This document shows positions 11,001 to 18,900 of a stretch of DNA of 64,000 nucleotides, one piece after another; the first letter of the stretch is position 1; every line of letters starts with the position of its first letter. A program made the position numbers and the translations under genes. The notes below the pieces were generated by a model that had not been told where the DNA came from, did no database searches, and saw nothing but the letters and a program-made list of their open reading frames with translations. The stretch is from an uncultured Flavobacteriales bacterium (GTDB lineage: Bacteria > Bacteroidota > Bacteroidia > Flavobacteriales_E > Vicingaceae), in assembly GCA_905479995.1 (NCBI GenBank), contig CAJQON010000030.1, positions 78,779 through 142,778 on the forward strand, given 5' to 3'.

Positions 11001-11242
11001 AGTATTTTTTTTACTTCAACTAAAGCCGATTTTGATAATCCGTTGGTTTCTAATGAATCAATAACTCTCCATTCTTTTTTATACGTATTGCCTTTCGCAT
11101 AATTTAATTCGGGTTGAAGCTGCAATCCAACTTGATCACCTTCTAGCATGTCGTTAGCCGAAGAACAATTGTAATAGGTTATTCCTATTATAAATACTAC
11201 AAGGATAATTAGTCTGTTTCTGTTGTTGGTTTTCTGCTGCAT
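5069..11242 (-). CDS. Bacterial alpha-2-macroglobulin family protein with thioester
   Basis: Very large envelope protein of the alpha-2-macroglobulin family, whose members trap proteases and attach to them through an internal thioester. The thioester motif CAEQ is intact: Cys1511 when numbering from the upstream ATG at 11260, in the context YPYECAEQTFSRF. N-terminal to it are macroglobulin-like beta domains, including YRPGQTIYFKG (MG2 type). A charged, low-complexity stretch at 1210-1265, just before LTRWKFMGLAHTKDLKTG, is the likely bait region. The C-terminal part has the alpha/alpha toroid repeats of thioester domains. I prefer the second ATG (MQQKTNN, 11242), which puts a short charged N-terminus before the hydrophobic segment IILVVFIIGITYY. 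The cysteine after it (YYNCSS) may be a lipid anchor, although the lipobox is poor. At about 2057 aa it is longer than the roughly 1600-residue proteobacterial forms. No penicillin-binding protein 1C gene, the usual proteobacterial partner, is adjacent. Confidence 0.88.
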   Translation of the reverse strand: MQQKTNNRNRLIILVVFIIGITYYNCSSANDMLEGDQVGLQLQPELNYAKGNTYKKEWRVIDSLETNGLSKSALVEVKKILEKSKKENSHEQIIKALIVKAKFQSKIEEGAFVATINELNLEASRAKYPLKPLLHSIIAEMYHMFYQNNRWKFQNRSQTVNFDNTDINTWSVAQITDASIKHYMLSLVNIDSLKRTPVETFDEIISANNARAYRPYLYDFLAHRAADYFINEETNLTRPIDEFVLDDSSYIMPYDQFVLTKIQTKDSMSLKYYALQILQNLTVNHIPDSNPKALIDIELKRLKFVRNNALFENSDTLYYNAVTSLYKQHPKHSSAAEIVCEMAKIYQSRGNAYKFSDPLKYKWDLKTAVTLCKNAINKYPGSYGADLCKQLKLNIETKALKVKIEKANVPNQPIRAQLTFKNFRKVYYKIVQVNFDDFSAWNKNLNYDDRFEKIRAAKTVTEWTDSLPNDGDFREHSGDIKIDALTKGFYLLLTGTTEKFTKEKEAVAVNPFWVTNLSYLSRTNEKGDVDFFVLDRNKGVPIAGVKASLYYKKYDYDVRRRVTKSLGTKITDDNGFFKVLPNANNQNFYADLSIGDDRFNNESSHYQYRYGRSRKSQTKTVFFTDRAIYRPGQTIYFKGIVLESDGRNKNKIKANFSSNVVFYDVNGQKVGGLLLTTNEYGTYSGSFVAPNNGLNGQMRLSDGNGYQYISVEEYKRPKFEVKFNPIKGTYKLDEKVNVVGNAKTYSGAVLDGAEVNYRVVRDAEFPYWCRYYWGFSPYSREKELKNGTTKTDDNGEFKIDFIAQPDQSIHKKYSPTYSYKIYADVIDINGETHSSSTYVNVGYNALNINISIPENVNKNGIDTIKFTTTNLNGVHESAEGNVKVWALKMPSNIYRKSLWDKSDIHFMDKEVFEKHFPLDEYEDENNKYKWEKHIKVYDHNFNTANQKSLELFHLPEWETGYYVIEAIGKDKFGQEVKAIKYFTVFNEFEKHSSTNQIASFIPLKIKGEPGENAEFLIASAAKDVEVWYEVEHQNNIVKKQWIKLSASQQKVSIPILEKHRGNFQVYFTFVKHGRSFTYQSTVNVPHSNKQLKLEFETFRNKLLPGQKETWKVKIKGNKGEKVAAEMVAALYDASLDAFKPNYWGLNVHHYNYTNRNWQNNSSFSATNSQLFSSHWNPSMSFVRSKIYDKLNWFGYYYGGRYSWEDNRNVSGGMLYSEDEMEEVTEESVRGDKSMKNSSPKVKRDAIASVSNASSFVDDKTKEGNIDLAEVKARKNFNETAFFYPHLATNSLGEVIIEFTIPESLTRWKFMGLAHTKDLKTGMLYGETVTQKDLMVYPNAPRFFRESDQMTFSSKITNLSDKDLLGDAQVFFYDALTMKQISSTVLQSAEKVSFKVEQGKSTQVSWQINIPEGFSAITYKVVAKAGNFTDGEEMAIPVLTNRMLVTESMPLPVRGKGVTNFKFNKLLGSASSASLKHHSLTLEFTSNPAWYAIQALPYLMEYPYECAEQTFSRFYANAIAAHIAQSNPKISAVFESWKNSSPASFLSNLEKNQELKALVLEETPWVLASQNESERKRRVGLLFDLNKMNNELGKALKKLEQLQVSNGGWTWFKGMPESRYMTQHIVTGMGHLDNLGVQNIRKNAKTWSMVKKAVLYLDDRINEDYKRLKKYSADLEKDYLNYEIIQYLYARSYFLADVPVKSSNKEAYNYYHKQTQKYWLNKSRYMQGMIALTLHRDLQPKTGIHVEHKIMASLKENAINNDELGMYWKDNKGGYYWYQAPIETQALLIEAFDEVMDDKESVEAMKVWLLKQKQTQDWKTTKATTEACYALLLSGSDLLASDDLVEIKVGNKVIDPKKMDGVKVEAGTGYFKTAWSKSAITPSMGNVTVTKKDDGVAWGALYWQYFEQLDKITPHETPLKLKKALFVQKNSAAGPVILPIVAGTKLVPGDKIKVRIELRVDRDMEYVHMKDMRAAGLEPINVFSGYRYQGGLGYYESTKDASTNFFFDFLAKGTYVFEYPLRVNMAGNFSNGITSIQCMYAPEFTAHSKGERLIVKSK

Positions 11243-11325
11243 ATTGGGAAGATTTATCAAATAAATTATTGTCTGGTATTAGGATGCTGATTAGTTAAAA
11301 TTGCATAAAATTTAGCACAAAAAAA

Positions 11326-11349
11326 AGCATCCCTATTTTTAGGAATGCT
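11326..11349 (-). terminator. Terminator after the TonB-like gene
   Basis: On the minus strand the stem AGCATTCCTA / TAGGGATGCT (one G-T pair) is followed by a run of T. It lies between the stop of the TonB-like gene and the start of the alpha-2-macroglobulin gene, so the two are probably separate transcripts. Confidence 0.8.
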
Positions 11350-11371
11350 TTTTTTTAGTTTCTTATGTGAT

Positions 11372-12040
11372 TTACCTCAACGAAAAGTTAATTGGTAAGT
11401 TAAACGATACTTTTACCGCTTTACCTCTTTGTTTTCCTGGTTTCCATTTTGGAAATGATTTCACAACTCTTAAAGCTTCTTTATCCAATAACTCATGAAC
11501 ACCTCTTAATAGCTTCACATTGGTTATAGAACCATCTTTTGCAATTGTAAAGTTAACATACACTTTACCCTTTATTCCATTTGCTTTTGCAGCTGGTGGA
11601 TATTTCATGTTGTCATTTAAGTATTTCATCATTTTTGCGGCTCCTCCAGGAAATTCCGGCATATTTTCTACCACTGTAAAAACCTCTTCTTCCACTACTT
11701 CTTCTTCCTGTTCAAAAGTTTCAACAACCGTTTCAGCATCGGCCTCAGTATCTTCAATCTCAAGATCTTCTACCTCAACATCATCTTCCACAATTTCAAT
11801 AATTTCTGGAGCTGCTGGTGGAGGTGGTGGTGGAGGTGGTGGCGTATTTTGCTCTGTAATTGGAATAATATCCTCTTCTTCTTCCTCCATCACAAGCTCT
11901 CCTAGATCAGATGCTTGCACATCATAAAATTTCCAGTTAATCATTGTGTAAATTAAAAACATTGAAACAACTAGCCCTGCAAGGGTAAATGTTCCTCTTA
12001 AGTTTTCTAAATCTGCCTTTGGGTTCTTCTTTGGTTCCAT
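11372..12040 (-). CDS. TonB-family energy transducer
   Basis: A 222-residue TonB-like protein that would couple the inner-membrane proton gradient to outer-membrane receptors through ExbB/ExbD. Layout: a short cytoplasmic N-terminus, one transmembrane helix (about 17-36, TFTLAGLVVSMFLIYTMINW), an acidic stretch, a proline run (about 67-75), a long Glu/Val-rich periplasmic linker, and a C-terminal TonB domain (about 130-222) with VYVNFTIAKDGSITNVKLLRG and FPKWKPGKQRG. The linker is acidic, unlike the basic Lys-Pro linker of E. coli TonB; such linkers are common in Bacteroidota. No exbB or exbD is in the window. Confidence 0.9.
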   Translation of the reverse strand: MEPKKNPKADLENLRGTFTLAGLVVSMFLIYTMINWKFYDVQASDLGELVMEEEEEDIIPITEQNTPPPPPPPPPAAPEIIEIVEDDVEVEDLEIEDTEADAETVVETFEQEEEVVEEEVFTVVENMPEFPGGAAKMMKYLNDNMKYPPAAKANGIKGKVYVNFTIAKDGSITNVKLLRGVHELLDKEALRVVKSFPKWKPGKQRGKAVKVSFNLPINFSLR

Positions 12041-12102
12041 AATCTTAATGTTTCAAGTTCTAAAATTAACAATTTTTTAGGGTAATTTATTGTTATTTTC
12101 CA

Positions 12103-12495
12103 TCAACTAATATTCGGTAGCATTTTTTTTATTATCGGAAAAACAAAAACACCAATAATTGCACCTAATCCGTTGGCCAAAAAATCTTGCCAATTACCAC
12201 TTCTATTTATAAAGATGTTATGCTGTAAAATTTCCATAAACCCTCCATAAGTTATTCCAAATAAAACAACCAAAACCCCCAGCTTAACCCTGTTTGATTG
12301 GATAGAATAGTAATTTGAAAAACCCATTAAAATTAGAAGGGTAAGTACTAAGTAAATTCCAGAATGTACTAACTTATCAAAGTGCCAAATGGCAACTTTT
12401 GGCACTTTATCTCCGGGAAAACCGCTAACAACAGTTATTACCAACAACCAAAAAATTGCGGGTAACAACCTTAATATTTTGTTTTTAAAAACCAT
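12103..12495 (-). CDS. VanZ family membrane protein
   Basis: Small integral membrane protein (130 aa from the chosen ATG) with four hydrophobic segments. The VanZ-type motifs are DKLVHSGIYLVLTL near residue 43 and EILQHNIFINRSGNWQDFLA near residue 92. VanZ-like proteins are linked to teicoplanin resistance in enterococci, but the general role of the family is unclear. I start at the ATG at 12495 (MVFKNKILRLL) because the TTG three codons upstream lies in the arm of the gcvH terminator. It follows gcvH in the conserved sprA-gcvH neighbourhood. Confidence 0.85.
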   Translation of the reverse strand: MVFKNKILRLLPAIFWLLVITVVSGFPGDKVPKVAIWHFDKLVHSGIYLVLTLLILMGFSNYYSIQSNRVKLGVLVVLFGITYGGFMEILQHNIFINRSGNWQDFLANGLGAIIGVFVFPIIKKMLPNIS

Positions 12496-12503
12496 TAGTA
12501 ACA

Positions 12504-12540
12504 AAATATCCCCTTCTTATTATATAAGAAGGGGATATTT
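12504..12540 (-). terminator. Perfect 16-bp stem-loop after gcvH
   Basis: Arms of 16 bp (AAATATCCCCTTCTTA and its exact complement) enclose a 5-base loop. It lies directly downstream of gcvH and ends 8 bases before the VanZ start codon. The T run is short (TTTTGTT), so it may be leaky or may serve as an RNA 3' end that still allows VanZ expression. Confidence 0.75.
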
Positions 12541-12553
12541 ATTTAATAAAATT

Positions 12554-12931
12554 TTAACCTAAAATTTCTTTGTATTGATCTGCTGATAATAAATCATCTA
12601 ATTCAGACAGGTCACTCATTTTCACTTTAATCATCCAACCCTCTCCATATGCATCATTATTTACTGATTCTGGTGCACTTTCAATAGCTGTATTAAATTC
12701 AATTACTTCTCCTGAAACAGGCATAAACAGATCTGATACAGTTTTTACTGCCTCAACAGTACCAAACACTTCTTCTTTTGCCAATGTCTCTCCTTCTGTT
12801 TCAACTTCAACATAAACAATATCACCTAATTCTCCTTGAGCAAAATCGGTAACACCGATAGTCGCTATATCACCATCTAAACTAATCCACTCGTGATCTT
12901 TAGTATATTTTAATTCTGCTGGTACATTCAT
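12554..12931 (-). CDS. gcvH: Glycine cleavage system H protein
   Basis: Lipoylated carrier that shuttles the aminomethyl group between the P, T and L proteins of glycine decarboxylase. Its 125 residues match the family. The lipoyl-lysine is Lys63 in [12 protein letters not shown], and the N-terminal signature YTKDHEWI is present. It follows sprA (stop to gcvH start 65 bp), a gene order known from other Flavobacteriia. The genes for GcvP and GcvT are not here. Confidence 0.97.
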   Translation of the reverse strand: MNVPAELKYTKDHEWISLDGDIATIGVTDFAQGELGDIVYVEVETEGETLAKEEVFGTVEAVKTVSDLFMPVSGEVIEFNTAIESAPESVNNDAYGEGWMIKVKMSDLSELDDLLSADQYKEILG

Positions 12932-12996
12932 TTCTTTTGTATTATTTGATTATTATTATCTGTAAATGTATAATTCATTAATTGTTTTTCAAAACA

Positions 12997-15900
12997 TTAT
13001 TGTGCCAATGTAAATCTTAAACTAATTCCTGCATTGGTATTTGATGTCGGGAAAGTTGTTGAAATATAAGGTTTTGTAGAAACAAAGTCGTAAAACATTC
13101 TAATGTTTAAGGTTTTACTTACTCTATAATCGGCAGTTAATTTTACAGAAAACACTCTAGATCCTGCTGTTAATTGATTCACTTCTTCTACTACTTTTCT
13201 AATTATAGTATTGTTTTTTCTAATTACAAAATCAATTCTAGTATCAACATCACTCTTTACAACTCTATTTTTAGAGAATGGCATTCTTACTTGTCTAAAT
13301 TTATAACCAGTACCAATAGACCACTCACTTCCTTTTACCTCAGTAATTTGATTATTAGCCATACTTAAAGAAGCGTTTCTATCGCGTTTATATTCTACCC
13401 TAACTAACATGTTATTATGCATTGTCATATCGGCTCCTAATAAAGGTGCAAATTGCTCAGACACAGAAACTGTAGATATTTGTAATTCTGGAATAAAGTT
13501 ATTGGATATATCTCTAGCTAATGCACCTTGATCGTTTTCTTCGTACAATAAATTAGATGTAAATGAACTTACATTTAAGGTAGATTTATACGAATGAGAA
13601 AGTGTAAATTTCTTAAATAGCCTGTTTACAAATTTCATCTTACTTAACCCATCAAAAGTTACTCTCCAGTTTGGCAATGGGATGTATTTAGTAAAGGATT
13701 CTAACGAAACGTCATCTCCACTTTTTCCTGAGTATGCAGCTACAAAAGTTGGCACCAATACATCTTGAGAAGTCCCTCCGTATCCATCTGAATAACCGGT
13801 TGGCGTACCAAATGAATTACCATTTTCTAAGGCTAATCTTTGCGAAATTTTTTCTCTTTCAGCTAAGAAACTTGCAAAAACAGAAGATGATCTATCCAGT
13901 TCATTATCTCCTACAAAAGCTGTGTTAAATGACCAAAAGGACATACTAAAACTACCAGTTTCTACAGGTTCTACAAAATAATAGTCGTCTCTTAAATCAC
14001 CTCCTAAAGTATCAACAAAAGTTGTTGGATCAATTTGAAAGAATTGTTGTGCTAAATTGGTAGAGTAAGTTCTATTGGCATTTAACTGTATTCGCAATGT
14101 TTTTATTGGCCTTATTGTAGCTCTAATGTTATAATTTTCGGAGAATGTTGTTGCGTAATTATATACCAATCCAGCGCTAGGATCATCAATAGTTGTCAAC
14201 CATTCTCTTTGAGCTGCTGCCAAAGCAAAGTCGTCTTCTTGAATACCTGTAACAAAGTTAAATCCTGGAGCTTCAAAACCATCATTAAATCCAAGTAATT
14301 CTGTTTCATTTCCATAACCGGGCAATAGTGTTCCTCGGTTTCTAGTATAAGTTCCCGATATGTTTTTAGGGCTCATTAAAGTTAACCAAAATACATCCAT
14401 TGGTTTAAATGGAAGTTTCTTTCTCCACAAATCTACCCTAGTTGTATCACTATCTTTAAACGATTTGTCATCAAATTTAATTTCTAAAGGAGGAAGTCCT
14501 GGTTTCCAACCTCTAGCTTTTGCATTTTCTGCTTGAGTTTTATTTTTGTTAGGTTTTAAATTGTTTTGTACTCGTCTTGTTTGACGCTCTCTTGCTCTTT
14601 TTTGTACTTTCTTTAAAAATCCAACTTGATTGTGCAGTTTGGTCATATTAAACTGAGAAGACAACGAGACTGTATTGGAGTTTTGGATGGTATGCCCTAA
14701 TGAATCGGCACCAAGTGGAGCACGCTGCCAATCATAGTTTCCAGAATATTTAGAGGTAAGAGTTATAAAATCTAAATAGGGTAATTTGTTAATTGGCACA
14801 CCATAATTAATGTTAAAATTATGCATGTAATGTGTGTTGGTTCCAAAGTCTCTTATGTTTTGCATTACTGTATCTTGCCATGATGCATATTCATCAGCAT
14901 AATAGCTATCTACCCTACCACCTGTTTCAATGCCATTAAAGGTTAATGGCTCTTCAACAGTTGCATTATTGGTTGCATTAAAATCAAACTTAAGCGCTTT
15001 GGTTAAGTCGTATTTCAATCCATAAATTCTGTTCCAATAAAAATGTTTTTGGTAATAGGTTGGCAAATTAAATGTAAAACCAGTATTGTTTCTTGTTCTT
15101 CTTTCAGAATACATTCTATCCATATCGGTTTGGAACGTAAGCTGCTTAGGAGCAATAAAAAAGTTAAAATCACTAATTAGCTTGAAAGCTTTTTTAGACG
15201 CAAATTTACCCTTACTAAATGGCTTATAATTTTTAGGTTTGTTGCTAAATGCGTAGCCAAAACCTCCTCGATAATTTTTCTTATTGTCAAACTCAGTATT
15301 AATATCTCTGTATTTAGTTTCAGAAAAACCATAATTAAAGGAGAAGTTTGAAATGTCATAAAATCTAGATTTCTCCCTTCCTTCTGGCCTAATTTTTCTA
15401 ACGTTGGTAAAGTTAATGCTCCTTCGTTTTGTATATTCTTGTGTTCGTTTACCAATAGAATCTCTATCAGATTGAGATAAAATATCGTTATTTAATAAGT
15501 CGTTCAATTCCAAATCAGGATCCAAAGGATTATAACGTGGAGTTACAACTCCTTCCGAAAGGTTGTAATACATAGGAATACTAATCCCTATCTTTTTAGG
15601 AATAAATTTACCTAATTCAACACTTGTAGAAAGGTCATAACTTTTTCTTGTTTCTTGCTGACGCTCATTTAATTTTTGCTCTACACTACCCCAACCCGGA
15701 GTACTATAATCTCCAGCAATTGTTACATTACCTAAGTCGGCAATTTGTGTTGTAATTCGAGCTATAGAAGCCCAACCACCTTCATTATCAAATTCTGCCA
15801 TTCTTAATTCATTCACCCAAATTTCTGCACATTTAGCCAAACCATCATCTCCTGGAGATAATGGACTTTGTTTCGGATTTCTTATCCCTATCATAAATAC

Positions 15901-18900
15901 CCTAACGCTACCAATATTAGGATTCCCTTTAATCCGCATCGTGTTTTGACCATCCACTGCTTCGTAAGGCTTAATTAATTGAACTCCACTAGAACCATCC
16001 GACAACAAACTGTTTCTCAAAATCTTCATGTCTGTTAACTTGCTAAATTGAAGGTCTATGTCATTTGCTTCTGGCCATACCACATATCGGTCATTTTCAT
16101 TGCTATTGTTATCTGTATTGTAAGAGCCATTTGGAGTTATTGTTAATGGCACTTCATATTCGTAATAGTTATCATTAAAATCGGATCCCATTCTTATAAA
16201 AACCGATAAATCTTTATCTGCCAATGGAAAAGATGGATCACTTTCTTCAGCATGAATAAACATTTTTAAACGTTTGTATCTTCTAATATCAATGTCCATA
16301 ACTTTATATGCACCTCTCGCATTTCCATCATTTAAATTACAGACATCTAATACTAAAGATTGCTCGTTTAATTGCTGTACTGTACTTCCTGAGGATGGGT
16401 TTGGATTTATTTCTCTATCAATTCCTGGAGGGATAATATAGTTAACTGGCGTTTTGTTACTATTTTCTTCAACGTTAACAGCTGCTATATTAAATGTCGT
16501 TTCATCATCATCATTCCCAATAAAATCTCCTGGACTTAATAAGTTTCCAGAATACTTTCTCCACTCTCCTCTAACTAACTCTAATCTTGCAAAACGTAAT
16601 ACTATTTCCTTGTCAAATCCTTTCATAAACATTCTCATAAAACGAATGGATTTAAAATCTTGAATATCTCCTATTACAGATTCCGGTTCTCTAATTGGAA
16701 TTTTAAATTGATACCATCTAATTCTTCTAGGAGTTCCATCCGGGGTTGTAACGGTTGTTTCTAATACATTGGTAATAAAGTTGTTTCCTACATTAGATGG
16801 ATTTACATCTGATGGATTAAGGTTTACAGAATATTGGAAATAGCTCTCTCTAAAATCAAGGTTATTGTTGTTGTTAATGTCTTCAATATCTGGACGAGTA
16901 GTGGCTGATGTTGAGTAACTTTCTGTAAACTGATCTGATGTTGGCGAGTTACCCTCTAAACCATTAAACATTTTATACCTTCTCAAAATATCATACGCTT
17001 GAGAATCGTAAAATGAACTTCGGTAATGATTATAATTATCGGCAGAAGGATCCAAGTTACCATTTAAATCTGTTTGTGTACTAAAGTTTGGAAAGAATAC
17101 ACTTTCATCAGCATTGTTTAATCCATCCATACCAATATCTTGGAAAGGACGAGTACTAGGGGTATTGTCGAAAGCATTTACCAAAGCCTGAACAGTTGGC
17201 ACTCTACCCCAAATTGTGGTATCTACCAAGTTAGCATTAGCACTATTTATTGCTGAAGTTGGAAGCCCATTTTCATACGATTTACGCGAATCTTTTAAAA
17301 TATCTTCCGAAATATTACCTAAATTAAAAAACAAGGTTCCTCCAGAATGGTTAGGATCTCCATCTTCATCATTAAATGGGTCCATTACCCAAAACTGAAT
17401 AAATTCAACATTAGAAGATTCAAAATCGGTTGTTTCTACTTTTCTCATTATACCTGCCCATCTTGTTGCAGGGTTAATTAAATTACCAGAACCATCAAGT
17501 CCAGAACCAACTCCAGTTCCATCATCAAAGTTATATGGCCCACGCTCATTTGGATAGTAAGCTAAATCCATAGTGGAAATATTTTGTGTTGTTCCGTTTT
17601 GCTGTGATTTAAATGGAAAAACTTCGGTTTGTAAAACCTCTCTCATGTAGTGATTTGATTGCATAACTAAATCGTTGGAAATATGATTTGGAGTTCTTGA
17701 ATCGTTTCTCCAGAATAATGGGTCAATGTTATACCATCCAAGTCTCGATCTATTAAATCCATATTCCAAGGTATTAGACAAAGGCAATTCTCCTTCAGGA
17801 AAAAGTGTAGGCTGTCCTTGTGGTGTAGAGGCCAATTTCCATTGAAAAACGGTTCTCATATCTATGGAAGACTGACTTCCTTCAAAATCATCTAAATAAG
17901 CTACTCCATCTTTGGTAATGGCCCCAGGGTTTCCTGGTAAAAGTCTAGCAAACTCTCCCTCTATGGTAATGCTCGATTTTTCTTTAGTACTATAAATTGG
18001 AAGCTTATCTGCCAACCTTGTTAAAAATGGAGCATCTCTTTTATAGGTTAAATCAAAACCAAAAACAGTATTATTAATCGGTTCATCGCCAATGTTAATC
18101 TTACTAGTTAACGGTCTTTCAGATAGTTTTAAAATAGTACCACCTATGTTAAAATCATCACTTACTTTGTAATCAAACCTAGAACCCATTAACGTTTTGG
18201 TTTGAATATTAAATAAAGACTGACTCTCTAATGAAATCTTTATTGGAGTTCCCGACTGTAAAATTCCTTCATTAATAATTCTTACACGCCCTAAGTTATA
18301 ATCAACAGTAAAATCAACATTTTCTGTTAATGCAGCACCACCAGCAGTTACACTAACAGATCCTTCTGGAACGTTCATGGCATTTAACGAAATATCTGAA
18401 GTAGTAGCAGATGAATATTGTCCTTTTATTCTAAATCTATTTTTAGTTGCATCTTGCTCAGCCAAAGTTTGTGTGGTTACATAAAGCGTATCAAAAGCAA
18501 ACTTATCTGCTGTTTGTTGATTAGAAAACTTACTTCTTAAATGAGAACCAAACGGTTCGAGTACAGGAAAATAAACCCTACCATTATTTGAGTTTATAGT
18601 TACACCGTTAATGTAATCAAACACTCCATCCGAGCTGGCCTGGTTGTTAGCATTTAATCGATCTAAATTTAACACACTAACCAATGGAAGTCCATTTACT
18701 TCTCCTTCTGGAATAAATGGAATTTCTACTCCAGTTGCAGGGTTCATGTAAAACACATCTAAATAAAAATCGGTTGGTGAAATATTAAATGCACCAAGCG
18801 CATAAACATTCTTCATCATTAAATCCCAAGTAGGAATTCTAGTATTTATAGTAGTTCCTTTTAAGAGTTTAACATAAAGTGCATCCTGTCCAGAAACTCC

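Noticed and set aside
11520..11927. Gly/Ser-rich open frame opposite the TonB-like gene
   Set aside because: The Gly run is the complement of the Pro codons of the TonB-like linker, so it is a shadow.
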